Positions 1 through 7,426 of a stretch of 64,000 bases of DNA are shown here, in pieces (within the stretch, counting starts at the first letter, position 1; every line of letters begins with the position of its first letter). Position numbers and translations under genes: made by a program. The notes under the pieces were generated by a model. That model was given only the letters and a program-made list of their open reading frames with translations. It had not been told where the DNA came from and searched no databases. Location of the stretch: the NCBI GenBank assembly GCA_934476235.1, contig CAKSNL010000004.1, forward strand, positions 186,001 through 250,000. Reading direction: 5' to 3'. This stretch comes from an uncultured Clostridia bacterium. Its GTDB lineage: Bacteria > Bacillota > Clostridia > CAKSNL01 > HGM11501.

Positions 1-56
1 TTAACGGAAAATGTGTAAAAAAGTAAAACATATGTGCACTTTTTTAAAGAAAACTC

Positions 57-85
57 TTGACCCGGAGCATATTTTGGTATATAAT
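57..85 (+). promoter_or_regulatory. sigma-A promoter of first solute-binding protein gene
   Basis: A TTGACC box at 57-62 and a TATAAT box at 80-85 are separated by 17 bp. Transcription would start near position 92, giving a leader of about 70 nt. The leader contains a GC-rich stretch around 101-120 (CCCGG...CCGGGG) that could form a small hairpin. The only gene downstream is the lipoprotein gene starting at 162. Confidence 0.75.
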
Positions 86-161
86 ACTCTTACATTGGTG
101 TCCCGGCGGCATTCCGGGGCATAGTACCCGAGAGGGAATTAAAAATATGGAGGAGTAAAAA

Positions 162-1412
162 ATGGCAAAGAAAATCATTGCGGTTGTTGCTTGCTTGGCT
201 ATTATCGCGTCTTTCGTAGGTTGCGGCAAGAAAGTAACATTTAACACAGAGGACTGGGGCGACATGGAGATCCGTGTTGCGGGCTACAGACTTTTCAATG
301 ACGATCCGTTAAACTATGAGTTTGCGGCAGGCGCTGATAAGTTCACCGAAGAGTACGGTACAAAGGTATCGTTCCTGGTAGGCGGCGGCGACGGACTCGG
401 CGACGATCTCGTTTCCGGCATCATGTCGGGCGATCCCTGGGAGATCCAGTACTGCTTCGGTATCTCGGTATTCCCGTTGACCTTCGCTGAAGATCTTTAC
501 ACACCCATTAACGATTACATAGACTATGACAATAACGATAAGATTGACAAGATCATGGTTGAGGGCACAAAGTGGCTCGGTAATTACTACGGAGTAAGCT
601 CGCTTCCCATGCAGGAGGTTTGGTACCTTGCTTATAACGAGACCTGGATGAAGGAACTCGGTATAAAGACCCCCTATGAGTATTACAAAGAGGGCAAGTG
701 GGACATGGAAGCTTACAAGGAGATAAACAAGGCTGCAACGGCACTCGGTGCGGGCTCCAGAAGCACGATGACAAGACCTCACGTTCCCGGAAAGTACATG
801 TCTACATGGAATAACGATACCGGCGAAGTTACCGTTACATATGACAGCCCCGAGAACACAGAGTGGCTCGGCTACTGGGGTGAGCTCTTAACCAATCCTC
901 AGTATGACATCAGAAAAGGCGGATACGTTTCTCAGAGAAACTCCATCATGCGTGATGAGGTTATGCCCAACCTTATAAAGGATGAGCTTACTCAGGAGAC
1001 CACCGATACGATAAGATACATCAACTATCCCAACAAGGACGGTTCCATCAGCTCGTATCTTACGGATTCTCACTTCCTCTTCCCCCAGGGTGTTTCCGAG
1101 GATAAGCTTCCCTGCGCATTCATGCTTGCGTGCTACATGGCTGACTCTAAGTCCACAATGGTAACAGAGGAGACCTATAAGCCCAACATGAGCGAGGAAG
1201 ACTTCGCTATCTGGGAGGAGACTTTGGATAACGCATATTACCTTCCCAGAATATTCTACAAGGGTATCTTTGATATGGGTAACCAGTTCCTTAAGGATAT
1301 GAATGAGGGCAAGGCAGTTGCAACTCATATCGCTGAGAACACTGAGAGCCTTAAGGCTAAAGCTGAAGAGTTCAACACAAAGTATGTTGAAGGCTATACA
1401 GCAGCTGAATAA
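162..1412 (+). CDS. orphan extracellular solute-binding lipoprotein, copy 1
   Basis: This 416-residue protein has a short lipoprotein signal with lipobox FVGC and lipidated Cys21, followed by an ABC-type extracellular solute-binding fold of the size of sugar/oligosaccharide binding proteins. It should sit on the outer face of the membrane and capture a ligand for an importer. The start ATG has a GGAGGAG ribosome site 8 nt upstream. A nearly identical paralogue follows at 1699, and no permease or ATPase gene is nearby, so its partner transporter, if any, is encoded elsewhere. The N-terminal third is virtually unchanged between the copies, and differences concentrate around residues 190-290. 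The ligand cannot be told from the sequence. The family assignment rests on overall architecture. Confidence 0.75.
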   Translation: MAKKIIAVVACLAIIASFVGCGKKVTFNTEDWGDMEIRVAGYRLFNDDPLNYEFAAGADKFTEEYGTKVSFLVGGGDGLGDDLVSGIMSGDPWEIQYCFGISVFPLTFAEDLYTPINDYIDYDNNDKIDKIMVEGTKWLGNYYGVSSLPMQEVWYLAYNETWMKELGIKTPYEYYKEGKWDMEAYKEINKAATALGAGSRSTMTRPHVPGKYMSTWNNDTGEVTVTYDSPENTEWLGYWGELLTNPQYDIRKGGYVSQRNSIMRDEVMPNLIKDELTQETTDTIRYINYPNKDGSISSYLTDSHFLFPQGVSEDKLPCAFMLACYMADSKSTMVTEETYKPNMSEEDFAIWEETLDNAYYLPRIFYKGIFDMGNQFLKDMNEGKAVATHIAENTESLKAKAEEFNTKYVEGYTAAE

Positions 1413-1429
1413 TTAAAATAATGCCGATT

Positions 1430-1462
1430 AAACGGGACGGATTAATCCGTCCCGTTTTTTTA
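1430..1462 (+). terminator. intrinsic terminator after SBP copy 1
   Basis: Perfect 10-bp arms AACGGGACGG and CCGTCCCGTT (1431-1456) are followed by a run of T. This ends transcription of copy 1, so the second copy is expressed from its own promoter. Confidence 0.9.
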
Positions 1463-1646
1463 TGTTTTACGACCGAAAAATCCCCGTCCCCGTTTGCTCA
1501 GCGTGCAGATAACCTTGAAAATGCGGCTTTTCGGGCAGACTTATATCCCAAAAAAATCCGATATGTAAGATTTTCACAACCTTATGCGGCGGTTTTACAA
1601 AACGGGCGAGTGAGCGAAAAGTCCACTTTTTTGAGTGTAAAGTGAG

Positions 1647-1674
1647 TTGTAAGCTGAAAAAACAGTAATATAAT
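1647..1674 (+). promoter_or_regulatory. promoter of SBP copy 2
   Basis: TTGTAA at 1647-1652 and TATAAT at 1669-1674 are separated by 16 bp. A GGGAGG ribosome site follows at about 1685, just before the ATG at 1699. The promoter is weaker than that of copy 1 and unrelated in sequence, so the two genes may be differently regulated. Confidence 0.55.
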
Positions 1675-1698
1675 AAAGGTAAAAGGGAGGGATTATAA

Positions 1699-2949
1699 AT
1701 GGCAAAGAAAATCATTGCATCTGTATTATGCCTGGCTATCGCCGCGTCATTTGTGGGCTGCGGCAGAAAAGTAACATTTAACACAGAGGACTGGGGCGAC
1801 ATGGAGATCCGTGTTGCGGGCTACAGACTTTTCAATGACGATCCGTTAAACTATGAGTTTGCGGCAGGCGCCGATAAGTTCACCGAGGAGTATGGCACAA
1901 AGGTGTCGTTCCTGGTAGGCGGCGGCGACGGACTGGATGATGACCTTGTGGCAGGCATCATGTCCGGCGATCCGTGGGAGATTCAGTACTGCTTCGGCAT
2001 CTCGGTATTTCCGCTGACCTTTGTCGAGGAGCTTTACACTCCTATCAGCGAATACATTGACTTTGAGAATAACGATAAGATAGACAAAATCACGGTCGAG
2101 GGCACAAAGTGGCTCGGCGAGTACTACGGCGTAAGCTCGCTTCCCATGCAGGAGGTCTGGTACCTTGCTTATAACGAGACCTGGATGAAGGAGCTTGGCA
2201 TAAAGACGCCCTATGAATATTACAAAGAGGGCAAGTGGGACATGGAGGCGTATAAGGAGATAAACAAAGCCGGCGTCGCACTCGGCGCGCCTACAAGCGG
2301 CTATCTTAACAGACCGCATATTTCGGCAAAATATATGTCCGAATGGGACGGGGAGACCGGCGCGGTTTCCGTTATCTATGACGGACCGGAAAATGTTGAG
2401 TGGCTCGGCTACTGGGCGGAGCTTTTGACCAATCCGCAGTATGACATAAGAAGCACGGGCACGGTTTCGCAGAGAAATGTTATAATGCGCGATCTGGTTA
2501 TGCCGAACCTTGTGAAAAGCGAAGTCATACAGGAAACGAACGACACTATAAGATACATCAACTATCCCAATAAGGACGGTAAGCCCGGAGGATATCTCAC
2601 CGATTCTCACTTCCTCTTCCCCCAGGGTGTTTCCGAGGACAAGCTTCCCTGCGCGTTCATGCTTGCGTGCTACATGGTGGACTCGAAGGCGAATATGGTG
2701 ACCGACGAGGTCTATAAGCCCAACATGTGCGATGAGGATTATGCAATCTGGGAGGAAACGCTTGAAAATGCATATTACCTTCCGAGAACATTCAGCAACG
2801 GAATCTGGATAAGAATGTGCAGAAGGTTCATAAGCGATATGGACTCCGGGAAAAGCGTTGCAACACACATTGCGGAGAACATTGAAAGTCTGCGCGCAAA
2901 GGCAGAGGAATATAACGAAAACTATGTAGAAGGCTATGCTGCCGAATAA
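1699..2949 (+). CDS. orphan extracellular solute-binding lipoprotein, copy 2
   Basis: This 416-residue lipoprotein has lipobox FVGC with Cys21 and is collinear with the gene at 162. The first 170 residues are almost unchanged. The segment around residues 190-280 and the C-terminal 40 residues differ most, which would fit divergence in the ligand pocket or partner surface after tandem duplication. Copy 2 uses more G/C-ending codons in its variable parts. Like copy 1 it has no transport partner beside it. It could act as a substrate-capture protein for a shared permease or as a sensor; neither can be shown here. Confidence 0.75.
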   Translation: MAKKIIASVLCLAIAASFVGCGRKVTFNTEDWGDMEIRVAGYRLFNDDPLNYEFAAGADKFTEEYGTKVSFLVGGGDGLDDDLVAGIMSGDPWEIQYCFGISVFPLTFVEELYTPISEYIDFENNDKIDKITVEGTKWLGEYYGVSSLPMQEVWYLAYNETWMKELGIKTPYEYYKEGKWDMEAYKEINKAGVALGAPTSGYLNRPHISAKYMSEWDGETGAVSVIYDGPENVEWLGYWAELLTNPQYDIRSTGTVSQRNVIMRDLVMPNLVKSEVIQETNDTIRYINYPNKDGKPGGYLTDSHFLFPQGVSEDKLPCAFMLACYMVDSKANMVTDEVYKPNMCDEDYAIWEETLENAYYLPRTFSNGIWIRMCRRFISDMDSGKSVATHIAENIESLRAKAEEYNENYVEGYAAE

Positions 2950-3036
2950 AATAATGCCGCAAAATTAGGCGTCCCGCGATAAAACAGTAAAGCCCTTAAA
3001 GCATCTTTTTCGCGAATTACTGCGTTAAAAAAGCTC

Positions 3037-3055
3037 AAAATCCGTCAGGATTTTT
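3037..3055 (+). terminator. short terminator downstream of SBP copy 2
   Basis: AAAATCC and GGATTTT arms are separated by GTCA and followed by TTTTT. It lies 90 nt after the stop codon of copy 2. The stem is short, so it may be a weak terminator. Confidence 0.5.
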
Positions 3056-3143
3056 CACTTTTTTGCCTTGCACTTCATCGAAAAATCTTGCTTTTATGGT
3101 GCCTTAAGGCAGTTTTACGCATTACTTTTGTTGTTTTGAATAT

Positions 3144-3179
3144 AAAAAGTACTGTAACCTTAGGTTACAGTACTTTTTT
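3144..3179. terminator. bidirectional terminator
   Basis: A perfect stem of about 16 bp (arms containing AGTACTGTAACC and GGTTACAGTACT, loop TTA) is flanked by A and T runs on both sides. It can stop rightward transcripts from the binding-protein gene and leftward transcripts from the small EamA gene. Confidence 0.9.
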
Positions 3180-3247
3180 CGTAAAACCATTACTTTCTTA
3201 TCGCGGACCGCCTTTGCCTTTGTCCGTCCTTTTTTGCGGTTTGAAAA

Positions 3248-3661
3248 TCAAAGAACCATTACAAGTGTTCCGGCAGCGATCAGGATTGAACCTATTGCCG
3301 ATTTTACCGTGAATTTTTCGTGCAGGAATAAAAACGCCATAATGAGCGTTAAAACGATGCTCATCTTGTCAATCGGGGCAACGCGCGAAACCTCGCCGAG
3401 CTGAAGCGCCTTGTAGTAAAACAGCCACGACGCGCCGGTTGCAAGACCGGAAAGAATTAAGAATATCCAGCTCTTTTTATCAATATCTGCGATGCCGGAC
3501 TGTGCATTTGTCAAAAACACCATGCCCCACGCCATTATGAGAACGACAACCGTTCTGAGCGCGGTCGCGAGGGTGGAATTGACTCCGTTGATCCCGACTT
3601 TGGCTAAAATCGACGTGAGTGCTGCGAAAACCGAAGAAAGAATTGCACAGACAAGCCACAT
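3248..3661 (-). CDS. small EamA/DMT-family membrane protein
   Basis: The 137-residue hydrophobic protein has about four to five predicted membrane spans, which is half the size of a usual ten-span drug/metabolite transporter. The end resembles the EamA repeat (a YKALQLGEVSRVAPIDK-like segment followed by an LHEKFT motif). Half-size members normally work as dimers. It starts 17 nt after the trmH-like stop codon and is probably cotranscribed with it. The substrate is unknown. Confidence 0.75.
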   Translation of the reverse strand: MWLVCAILSSVFAALTSILAKVGINGVNSTLATALRTVVVLIMAWGMVFLTNAQSGIADIDKKSWIFLILSGLATGASWLFYYKALQLGEVSRVAPIDKMSIVLTLIMAFLFLHEKFTVKSAIGSILIAAGTLVMVL

Positions 3662-3678
3662 AATAAAACCTTCTTTTT

Positions 3679-4446
3679 TTATTTATCGTTCTGACGGAGA
3701 ACCTCATACATTAAAATTCCGGCGCTGACGGAAGCGTTTAATGATTCCGCTTTCCCGCGCATCGGTATTTTGACCGCTTCGCATAGCGAGATGACCTCCT
3801 CCGACGCTCCGGAGCCTTCGTTTCCTATTACGACGGCGCACTTGCCGTGAAAGTCTGAGTCAAAAAGCGAGACCGCGTCCTCGCGGAGCGCTCCGCAAAA
3901 CACCCGGTATCCGCTTTTTTTAAGTTGCGGAATCAAAGATGGCAAATTGCCGTCCTTAACTATCGGGATGTTAAAAACCGAGCTCATAGTCGAGCGGATG
4001 ACCTTCGGATTATAAAGATCGGCGCAGCCGGGCGACAGAACGACCGCAGAGGAACCCGCCGCGTCCGCCGTGCGGATAATGGTGCCGACGTTTCCGGGGT
4101 CCTGCACCCTGTCACAGAGCACCAAAAGGTCAAAAGAGCCGCTTAAAATATCTTCTTCAGAGCATAAATCTATCTTCGCGACCGCAAGCATGTCCTGAGG
4201 CGACTCCGTGTCCGTGATATCGGCATAGGTCTTTTTATCCGTCGAAAACTGCGGGACAGACTCGTCAAAAAGAGGCTCTTCCCCCTCGCAAAAGATTATG
4301 TACGAGATAAAGGCGCCGTTTGCGACCGCGTCCGTCACGCTCCTTTTGCCTTCAATGATGAATTCTCCGGACTTTTCGCGTTCTCTTTTTTTCGAGAGCT
4401 TTTTAATATGCTTTATTTTATCGTTTGAAGCGGACAGTGTGATCAT
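3679..4446 (-). CDS. TrmH/SpoU-family RNA 2'-O-methyltransferase
   Basis: The 255-residue protein has an N-terminal substrate-binding-type domain (residues about 1-100) and a C-terminal SPOUT methyltransferase domain. The domain contains the family signatures DRVQDPGNVGTIIRTADAAG, IGNEGSGAS and PMRGKAESLNASVSAGI. It should methylate a ribose 2'-OH in rRNA using S-adenosylmethionine; the exact nucleotide is not assignable. The start ATG has a GGAGG site 6 nt upstream. It follows rplT on the same strand beyond a terminator, a common arrangement in Clostridia, which supports a ribosome role. Confidence 0.88.
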   Translation of the reverse strand: MITLSASNDKIKHIKKLSKKREREKSGEFIIEGKRSVTDAVANGAFISYIIFCEGEEPLFDESVPQFSTDKKTYADITDTESPQDMLAVAKIDLCSEEDILSGSFDLLVLCDRVQDPGNVGTIIRTADAAGSSAVVLSPGCADLYNPKVIRSTMSSVFNIPIVKDGNLPSLIPQLKKSGYRVFCGALREDAVSLFDSDFHGKCAVVIGNEGSGASEEVISLCEAVKIPMRGKAESLNASVSAGILMYEVLRQNDK

Positions 4447-4455
4447 ATATCCTCC

Positions 4456-4487
4456 AAAAATAAAAGGAACGGCAATCTGACCGTTCC
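4456..4487 (-). terminator. terminator of infC-rpmI-rplT operon
   Basis: On the minus strand, GGAACGG and CCGTTCC arms with an 8-nt loop precede a T-rich run. It lies just after the rplT stop codon and before the trmH-like gene, separating or attenuating that gene from the operon. Confidence 0.75.
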
Positions 4488-4495
4488 CTTTTTCT

Positions 4496-4852
4496 TTACG
4501 CTAATGCGCTCTTAGCCTTTGCAACGAGCTGGGCGAAAGCCGCGGGATCGTTGATTGCTATCTCGGAAAGCATCTTTCTGTTAAGAGTGATGTTTGCCTT
4601 CTTAAGTCCGTTCATGAACTGAGAATAGTTCATTCCGTTCATCTTGCATGCAGCGCTGATTCTGGTGATCCAGAGTCTTCTGAAATCTCTCTTCTTCTGC
4701 TTTCTTCCGATGTAAGCATAGTCAAGAGCCTTCATAACGGACTGCTTTGCTACCTTATAAACTTTAGAGCGGGCACCAACATAGCCTTTAGCCAGCTTAA
4801 GTACTTTTTTGTGTCTTTTTTTTGCGCTCATTGCGCCTTTAATTCTAGCCAT
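4496..4852 (-). CDS. rplT: ribosomal protein bL20
   Basis: The 118-residue basic protein is full length for bL20 and begins MARIKGAMSAKKRHKKVLK, with the conserved AARSKVYKVAKQSVMKAL-like and RISAACKMNGMNYS segments. It binds 23S rRNA early in large-subunit assembly and in low-GC Gram-positives represses its own operon through the mRNA leader. It is the last gene of infC-rpmI-rplT, 21 nt after rpmI. Confidence 0.97.
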   Translation of the reverse strand: MARIKGAMSAKKRHKKVLKLAKGYVGARSKVYKVAKQSVMKALDYAYIGRKQKKRDFRRLWITRISAACKMNGMNYSQFMNGLKKANITLNRKMLSEIAINDPAAFAQLVAKAKSALA

Positions 4853-4873
4853 TTCTCTCTTTTCCTCCTGGTA

Positions 4874-5071
4874 TTATTTGTAGGGAATAAGGGTCTTCAT
4901 TACCTTTGCGTTCGAAACGCTTACGTAACCGCCCTTTCTGAGTCTTCTTTTTCTCTTGGTGCTCTTCTTGTTTAATATATGACTCTTGAAAGCCTTTCCG
5001 CGTTTGATCTGACCGCTTTTGGTGAGTCTTAAACGCTTTGCGGCGCCTCTGTGCGTCTTAATTTTGGGCAT
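4874..5071 (-). CDS. rpmI: ribosomal protein bL35
   Basis: The 65-residue, very basic protein begins MPKIKTHRGAAKR and carries the conserved RKRRLRKGGYVS segment, as expected for bL35 of the large ribosomal subunit. It is the middle gene of the infC operon, with 54 nt to infC and 21 nt to rplT. Confidence 0.97.
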   Translation of the reverse strand: MPKIKTHRGAAKRLRLTKSGQIKRGKAFKSHILNKKSTKRKRRLRKGGYVSVSNAKVMKTLIPYK

Positions 5072-5125
5072 AACTATTAAACTCCTCTCGGTTAAATTTA
5101 TTCTAAAGCATTTCTGCTTTGTGAC

Positions 5126-5644
5126 TTATTTTTTCTCGATAGGCGCAACGATCATAAAAAGGTTTCTGCCTTCGAGCTTGGGCTTTTTCTCAACGTTTCC
5201 GCATTCGGACAAAGCGTCCGCCACGCGCTCAAGAAGCTGAACGCCCAATGAAGAATGATTGATCTCGCGCCCTCTGAACCTGATGGTTACCTTGAGCTTG
5301 TCGCCCGCGGTCAAAAATTTCTTTCCGTGGTTCATTTTGGTTTCGAAATCGTGTGTGTCGATGGAAGGAGTCATCTTGATCTCCTTTGTGTCAACAATGC
5401 GCTGGTTCTTTCTGTTTTCCTTCTCCTTCTTAAGAAGGTCGAAGCGGTACTTGCCGTAGTCCATTATCTTGCACACGGGCGGATCCGCATTCGGCGACAT
5501 CAAAACCAGGTCAAGCTCTGCCTCATCCGCAAGCGACTGTGCCTTGTCGGTATCCATAATGCCGAGCTGCTCGCCGTCACTCCCTATGAGTCGCACGCTT
5601 TTCGCCGTTATTTCTTCATTGATCATCAATTCCTTGATAGCTAT
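5126..5644 (-). CDS. infC: translation initiation factor IF-3 (likely AUA start)
   Basis: The protein has the N-terminal IF3 domain (VRLIGSDGEQLGI), a linker and the C-terminal domain ending RNLFMIVAPIEKK. It binds the 30S subunit and rejects non-AUG start codons. The GTG nearest the 5' end (5653) lies inside the ribosome-binding sequence GGGGGTG. The codon at the normal spacing, 8 nt after GGGGG, is ATA (5644-5642), which gives a protein beginning (M)AIKELMINEEI. Rare AUU/AUA-type starts are known for infC and let IF3 repress its own translation. Choosing ATA is inference from spacing and family alignment; a start at the ATG of MINEEI is the alternative. Confidence 0.93.
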   Translation of the reverse strand: MAIKELMINEEITAKSVRLIGSDGEQLGIMDTDKAQSLADEAELDLVLMSPNADPPVCKIMDYGKYRFDLLKKEKENRKNQRIVDTKEIKMTPSIDTHDFETKMNHGKKFLTAGDKLKVTIRFRGREINHSSLGVQLLERVADALSECGNVEKKPKLEGRNLFMIVAPIEKK

Positions 5645-5653
5645 TGAAAACAC

Positions 5654-5775
5654 CCCCGAAATTAAAAATTGCGGCAGAAAACTGCCGCAACGAAAAAACG
5701 CCTTAAAAACTGCGTATTTACCGGACCGCTCATACGTCGGTCGGTGAGAAGCGGCAATGCCTCTGCTTGTTTTGC
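5654..5775 (-). promoter_or_regulatory. infC mRNA leader with terminator-like hairpin (L20-leader candidate)
   Basis: About 120 nt of untranslated leader lie between the predicted transcription start and infC. Near its end is a hairpin, GCGGCAG and CTGCCGC with a TTTT loop (5671-5688), followed on the minus strand by AATTTTTAA, like a weak intrinsic terminator just before the ribosome site. infC-rpmI-rplT operons of low-GC Gram-positives are known to carry an L20-responsive attenuator at this place. No antiterminator pairing was modelled, so the assignment is positional. Confidence 0.5.
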
Positions 5776-5781
5776 TCTGCT

Positions 5782-5810
5782 ATTATAACACTTATTTATC
5801 GCTTTGTCAA
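5782..5810 (-). promoter_or_regulatory. consensus sigma-A promoter of infC operon
   Basis: On the minus strand TTGACA (5810-5805) and TATAAT (5787-5782) are separated by exactly 17 bp, a perfect consensus promoter as expected for a ribosomal-protein operon. Confidence 0.9.
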
Positions 5811-5818
5811 GCTTTTTA

Positions 5819-5847
5819 TTGACAAATTTTTTTCTTAGGTGTATAAT
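5819..5847 (+). promoter_or_regulatory. consensus sigma-A promoter of ribU
   Basis: TTGACA (5819-5824) and TATAAT (5842-5847) are separated by 17 bp. Its -35 box lies only 8 bp from the -35 box of the divergent infC promoter. The FMN riboswitch begins about 12 bp after the -10 box. Confidence 0.9.
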
Positions 5848-5859
5848 TTAAGAAAAAGA

Positions 5860-6013
5860 GTAGGGCGAGGTGAAATTCCTCACCGGCGGTAATGAGCATT
5901 TATGCTACGAGTCCGAGAGCGAAAGCTGATTTGGGTCAGATTCCCGAACCGACGGTAAAGTCCGGATGAAGAACTCACTTTCTGAGAGGCGCCTTTTTAA
6001 GGGCGCTTTTTTT
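5860..6013 (+). promoter_or_regulatory. FMN riboswitch (RFN element) with terminator
   Basis: The sequence shows the conserved RFN blocks: AGGGCGAGGTGAAATTCCT, CACCGGCGGTAAT, GAGTCCG, a GATTTGGGT...ATTCCCGAACC pair, and GACGGTAAAGTCCGGATG ending near 5972. An expression-platform terminator follows (arms GCGCC at 5989 and GGCGC at 6002, then seven T). Bound FMN is expected to favour termination and shut off the riboflavin transporter gene downstream. Confidence 0.97.
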
Positions 6014-6042
6014 GTCCCCGCTTAAAAGAAAGAAGGATATTT

Positions 6043-6573
6043 ATGAAAAGAACAAGATTTATTGCAGTGTGCGCGATGCTTTCGGCAATGGCGGTCGTTT
6101 TGCAGCTTATGGCGGCGGTTATCCCGAAGGTCGGCGGGTTTTTGGATATCGAGTTTTCCGACCTTCCGGCAATAATCGGAACGCTTGCGCTCGGACCGCT
6201 GTGCGGAGTTATAATTGAGGCGGTGAAAAACATCGTTCACTGTGCTTTCACGACGACCGGATTTGTCGGCGAGCTGGCAAACTTCGTCGTAAACGGCACC
6301 TTCGTTTTGGTGCTCGGGCTCATCTATAAGTCGCATAAAACGAAAAAAACCGCAATCGTCGGCTTCGCCGCGGCAACAGCCGTTTACACGCTCGCGGCAA
6401 TGGCGGCAAACTATTTTCTGATGTTTCCGCTCTATATGCCCGAGGCTTCAAATGATGTTGTATGGGAGATTATTCTTTCGACCGTAACGCCGTTTAACAT
6501 AGTAAAAGGAATCGTTCTTTCGGTGATAACGCTTTTGGTATACAAAAAGCTCTCGCCGATAATAAAGGGATAA
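6043..6573 (+). CDS. ribU: riboflavin ECF transporter S component RibU
   Basis: The 176-residue protein has about six membrane spans and the arrangement of an ECF S component (N-terminal KRTRFIAVCAMLSAMAVVL, then a DIEFSDLPAIIGTLALGP loop typical of RibU). It binds riboflavin and delivers it to the shared EcfAA'T energising module, whose genes are not in this window. Its position directly behind an FMN riboswitch fixes the substrate with high confidence. The ATG is preceded by AAGGA. Confidence 0.95.
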   Translation: MKRTRFIAVCAMLSAMAVVLQLMAAVIPKVGGFLDIEFSDLPAIIGTLALGPLCGVIIEAVKNIVHCAFTTTGFVGELANFVVNGTFVLVLGLIYKSHKTKKTAIVGFAAATAVYTLAAMAANYFLMFPLYMPEASNDVVWEIILSTVTPFNIVKGIVLSVITLLVYKKLSPIIKG

Positions 6574-6694
6574 CAAAAAACCGACCTCTCCATACTATAT
6601 TTATGGGGACCCATTGGGTTTCCGGGTACAGGCGAAGAGGTGGTAGCGACCGGGAGCCGTGTGTGAGCGCGCTGGCGCTCCTCGGCACGGCAGA
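6574..6694 (-). ncRNA. candidate structured RNA / complex 3' element after yetF-like gene
   Basis: This stretch between two convergent genes is unusually structured. On the minus strand there is a nested hairpin (GCCGTG...CACGGC enclosing GAGCGC-CAGC-GCGCTC). A second long-range stem follows (ACCTCT with AGAGGT) around small ACCC/GGGT and CCAT/ATGG helices, ending TCGGTTTTTT. The end looks like an intrinsic terminator. It could be an elaborate terminator of the yetF-like gene or a small RNA. I do not recognise a known RNA family. Confidence 0.35.
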
Positions 6695-7420
6695 TCACTG
6701 AAACATGTCGTTTCCCTCTCCGTTTTTCTTCTCCCGGCGGAACGCCAAAAACGTGCCCGAGGTGTCCGCCGCGGCGAAGAATACATCCTTTACGGCGCCT
6801 ATCTTTTGCTCGGAAAGCTTCCTTGTAAGCCATTTTTCGTCGAATCCCGAAAGCTTTAGGTTTTCATATAATATGTGACCGTCGGAAATCAGCGTCATGA
6901 ACGGGCTTTCCTCGGGAACGGCGCTTTGATGCATTATGTTACCGATGTCTTCAGGCGTTGCCGGACGGGCGGAGGCTTTGGGAAGCACCGAAATCTTGCC
7001 GTTCTCCTCCAAAAACGCATAGCCGATATCGCCGACGTTGAAATATCCCTGAACGCGGCACTGGTTCAAAAATTCGCTTAAGTCCACCTTGCTTTTTTTA
7101 AAATTTCCGGGAAGAAATTTTCCGTTGTATATGAGAGGAAGGCTTCTGCCGCTGATGAAGCGGCGCATTTTGACGGATTTTGATGTGAGCACGGTGATAA
7201 AACAGCCTGCCGCGGTGTAGACCGCCATGGCGGTCAGAGGCTTTAGAAAATCGCCTTCGAGCGAGGTTGCCATCTCCGCGGCAATGGAGCCTATAGTGAT
7301 TCCGTTGATATAGTCGAACATGTTAAGCTCGGACATCTGGCGGTTTCCAATGACCTTGACCGAGACAAACATTGCGATGAGCGAAAAAAGCGATACTGCG
7401 GCGACGTTTAAAATTGCCAT
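6695..7420 (-). CDS. DUF421/YetF-family membrane protein
   Basis: The 241-residue protein has three N-terminal membrane spans (residues about 5-85) with the family core NRQMSELNMFDYINGITIGSIAAEM. A cytoplasmic YetF-type domain follows, starting near GRSLPLIYNGKFLPGNFKKSKVDLSEFLNQCRVQGY. Family members are spore or vegetative membrane proteins of poorly defined function; some accompany spore germination genes. Its ribosome site GGAG sits in the 3' arm of a stem-loop (7427-7454). It is likely cotranscribed behind the EamA gene at 7472. Confidence 0.88.
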   Translation of the reverse strand: MAILNVAAVSLFSLIAMFVSVKVIGNRQMSELNMFDYINGITIGSIAAEMATSLEGDFLKPLTAMAVYTAAGCFITVLTSKSVKMRRFISGRSLPLIYNGKFLPGNFKKSKVDLSEFLNQCRVQGYFNVGDIGYAFLEENGKISVLPKASARPATPEDIGNIMHQSAVPEESPFMTLISDGHILYENLKLSGFDEKWLTRKLSEQKIGAVKDVFFAAADTSGTFLAFRREKKNGEGNDMFQ

Positions 7421-7426
7421 AATAAA

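Larger units (their letters stand above)
2968..3212. repeat. inverted-repeat (MITE-like) intergenic element
   Basis: The ends 2968-2990 and 3190-3212 are imperfect inverted repeats matching at 19 of 23 positions, with shared core GCGATAA...AGTAA. The interior is non-coding, contains two terminator hairpins, and shows a second nested pair of related sequences (near 3013-3029 and 3112-3128). The size of about 245 bp and the terminal inverted repeats suggest a small non-autonomous element. No convincing target-site duplication is visible, so a purely structural intergenic role is possible. Confidence 0.4.

Noticed and set aside
1846..2868. Long antisense open frame (340 codons) opposite the second binding-protein gene, and shorter ones opposite the first.
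   Set aside because: They mirror the codon bias of the sense genes, lack ribosome sites and encode no recognisable domain.
6600..6694. T-box or ZTP-type riboswitch on the plus strand, prompted by AGAGGTGGTAGCG and CCGGGAGCC.
   Set aside because: The conserved cores of those RNAs are not complete, no controlled gene follows on that strand, and the T tract is on the minus strand.
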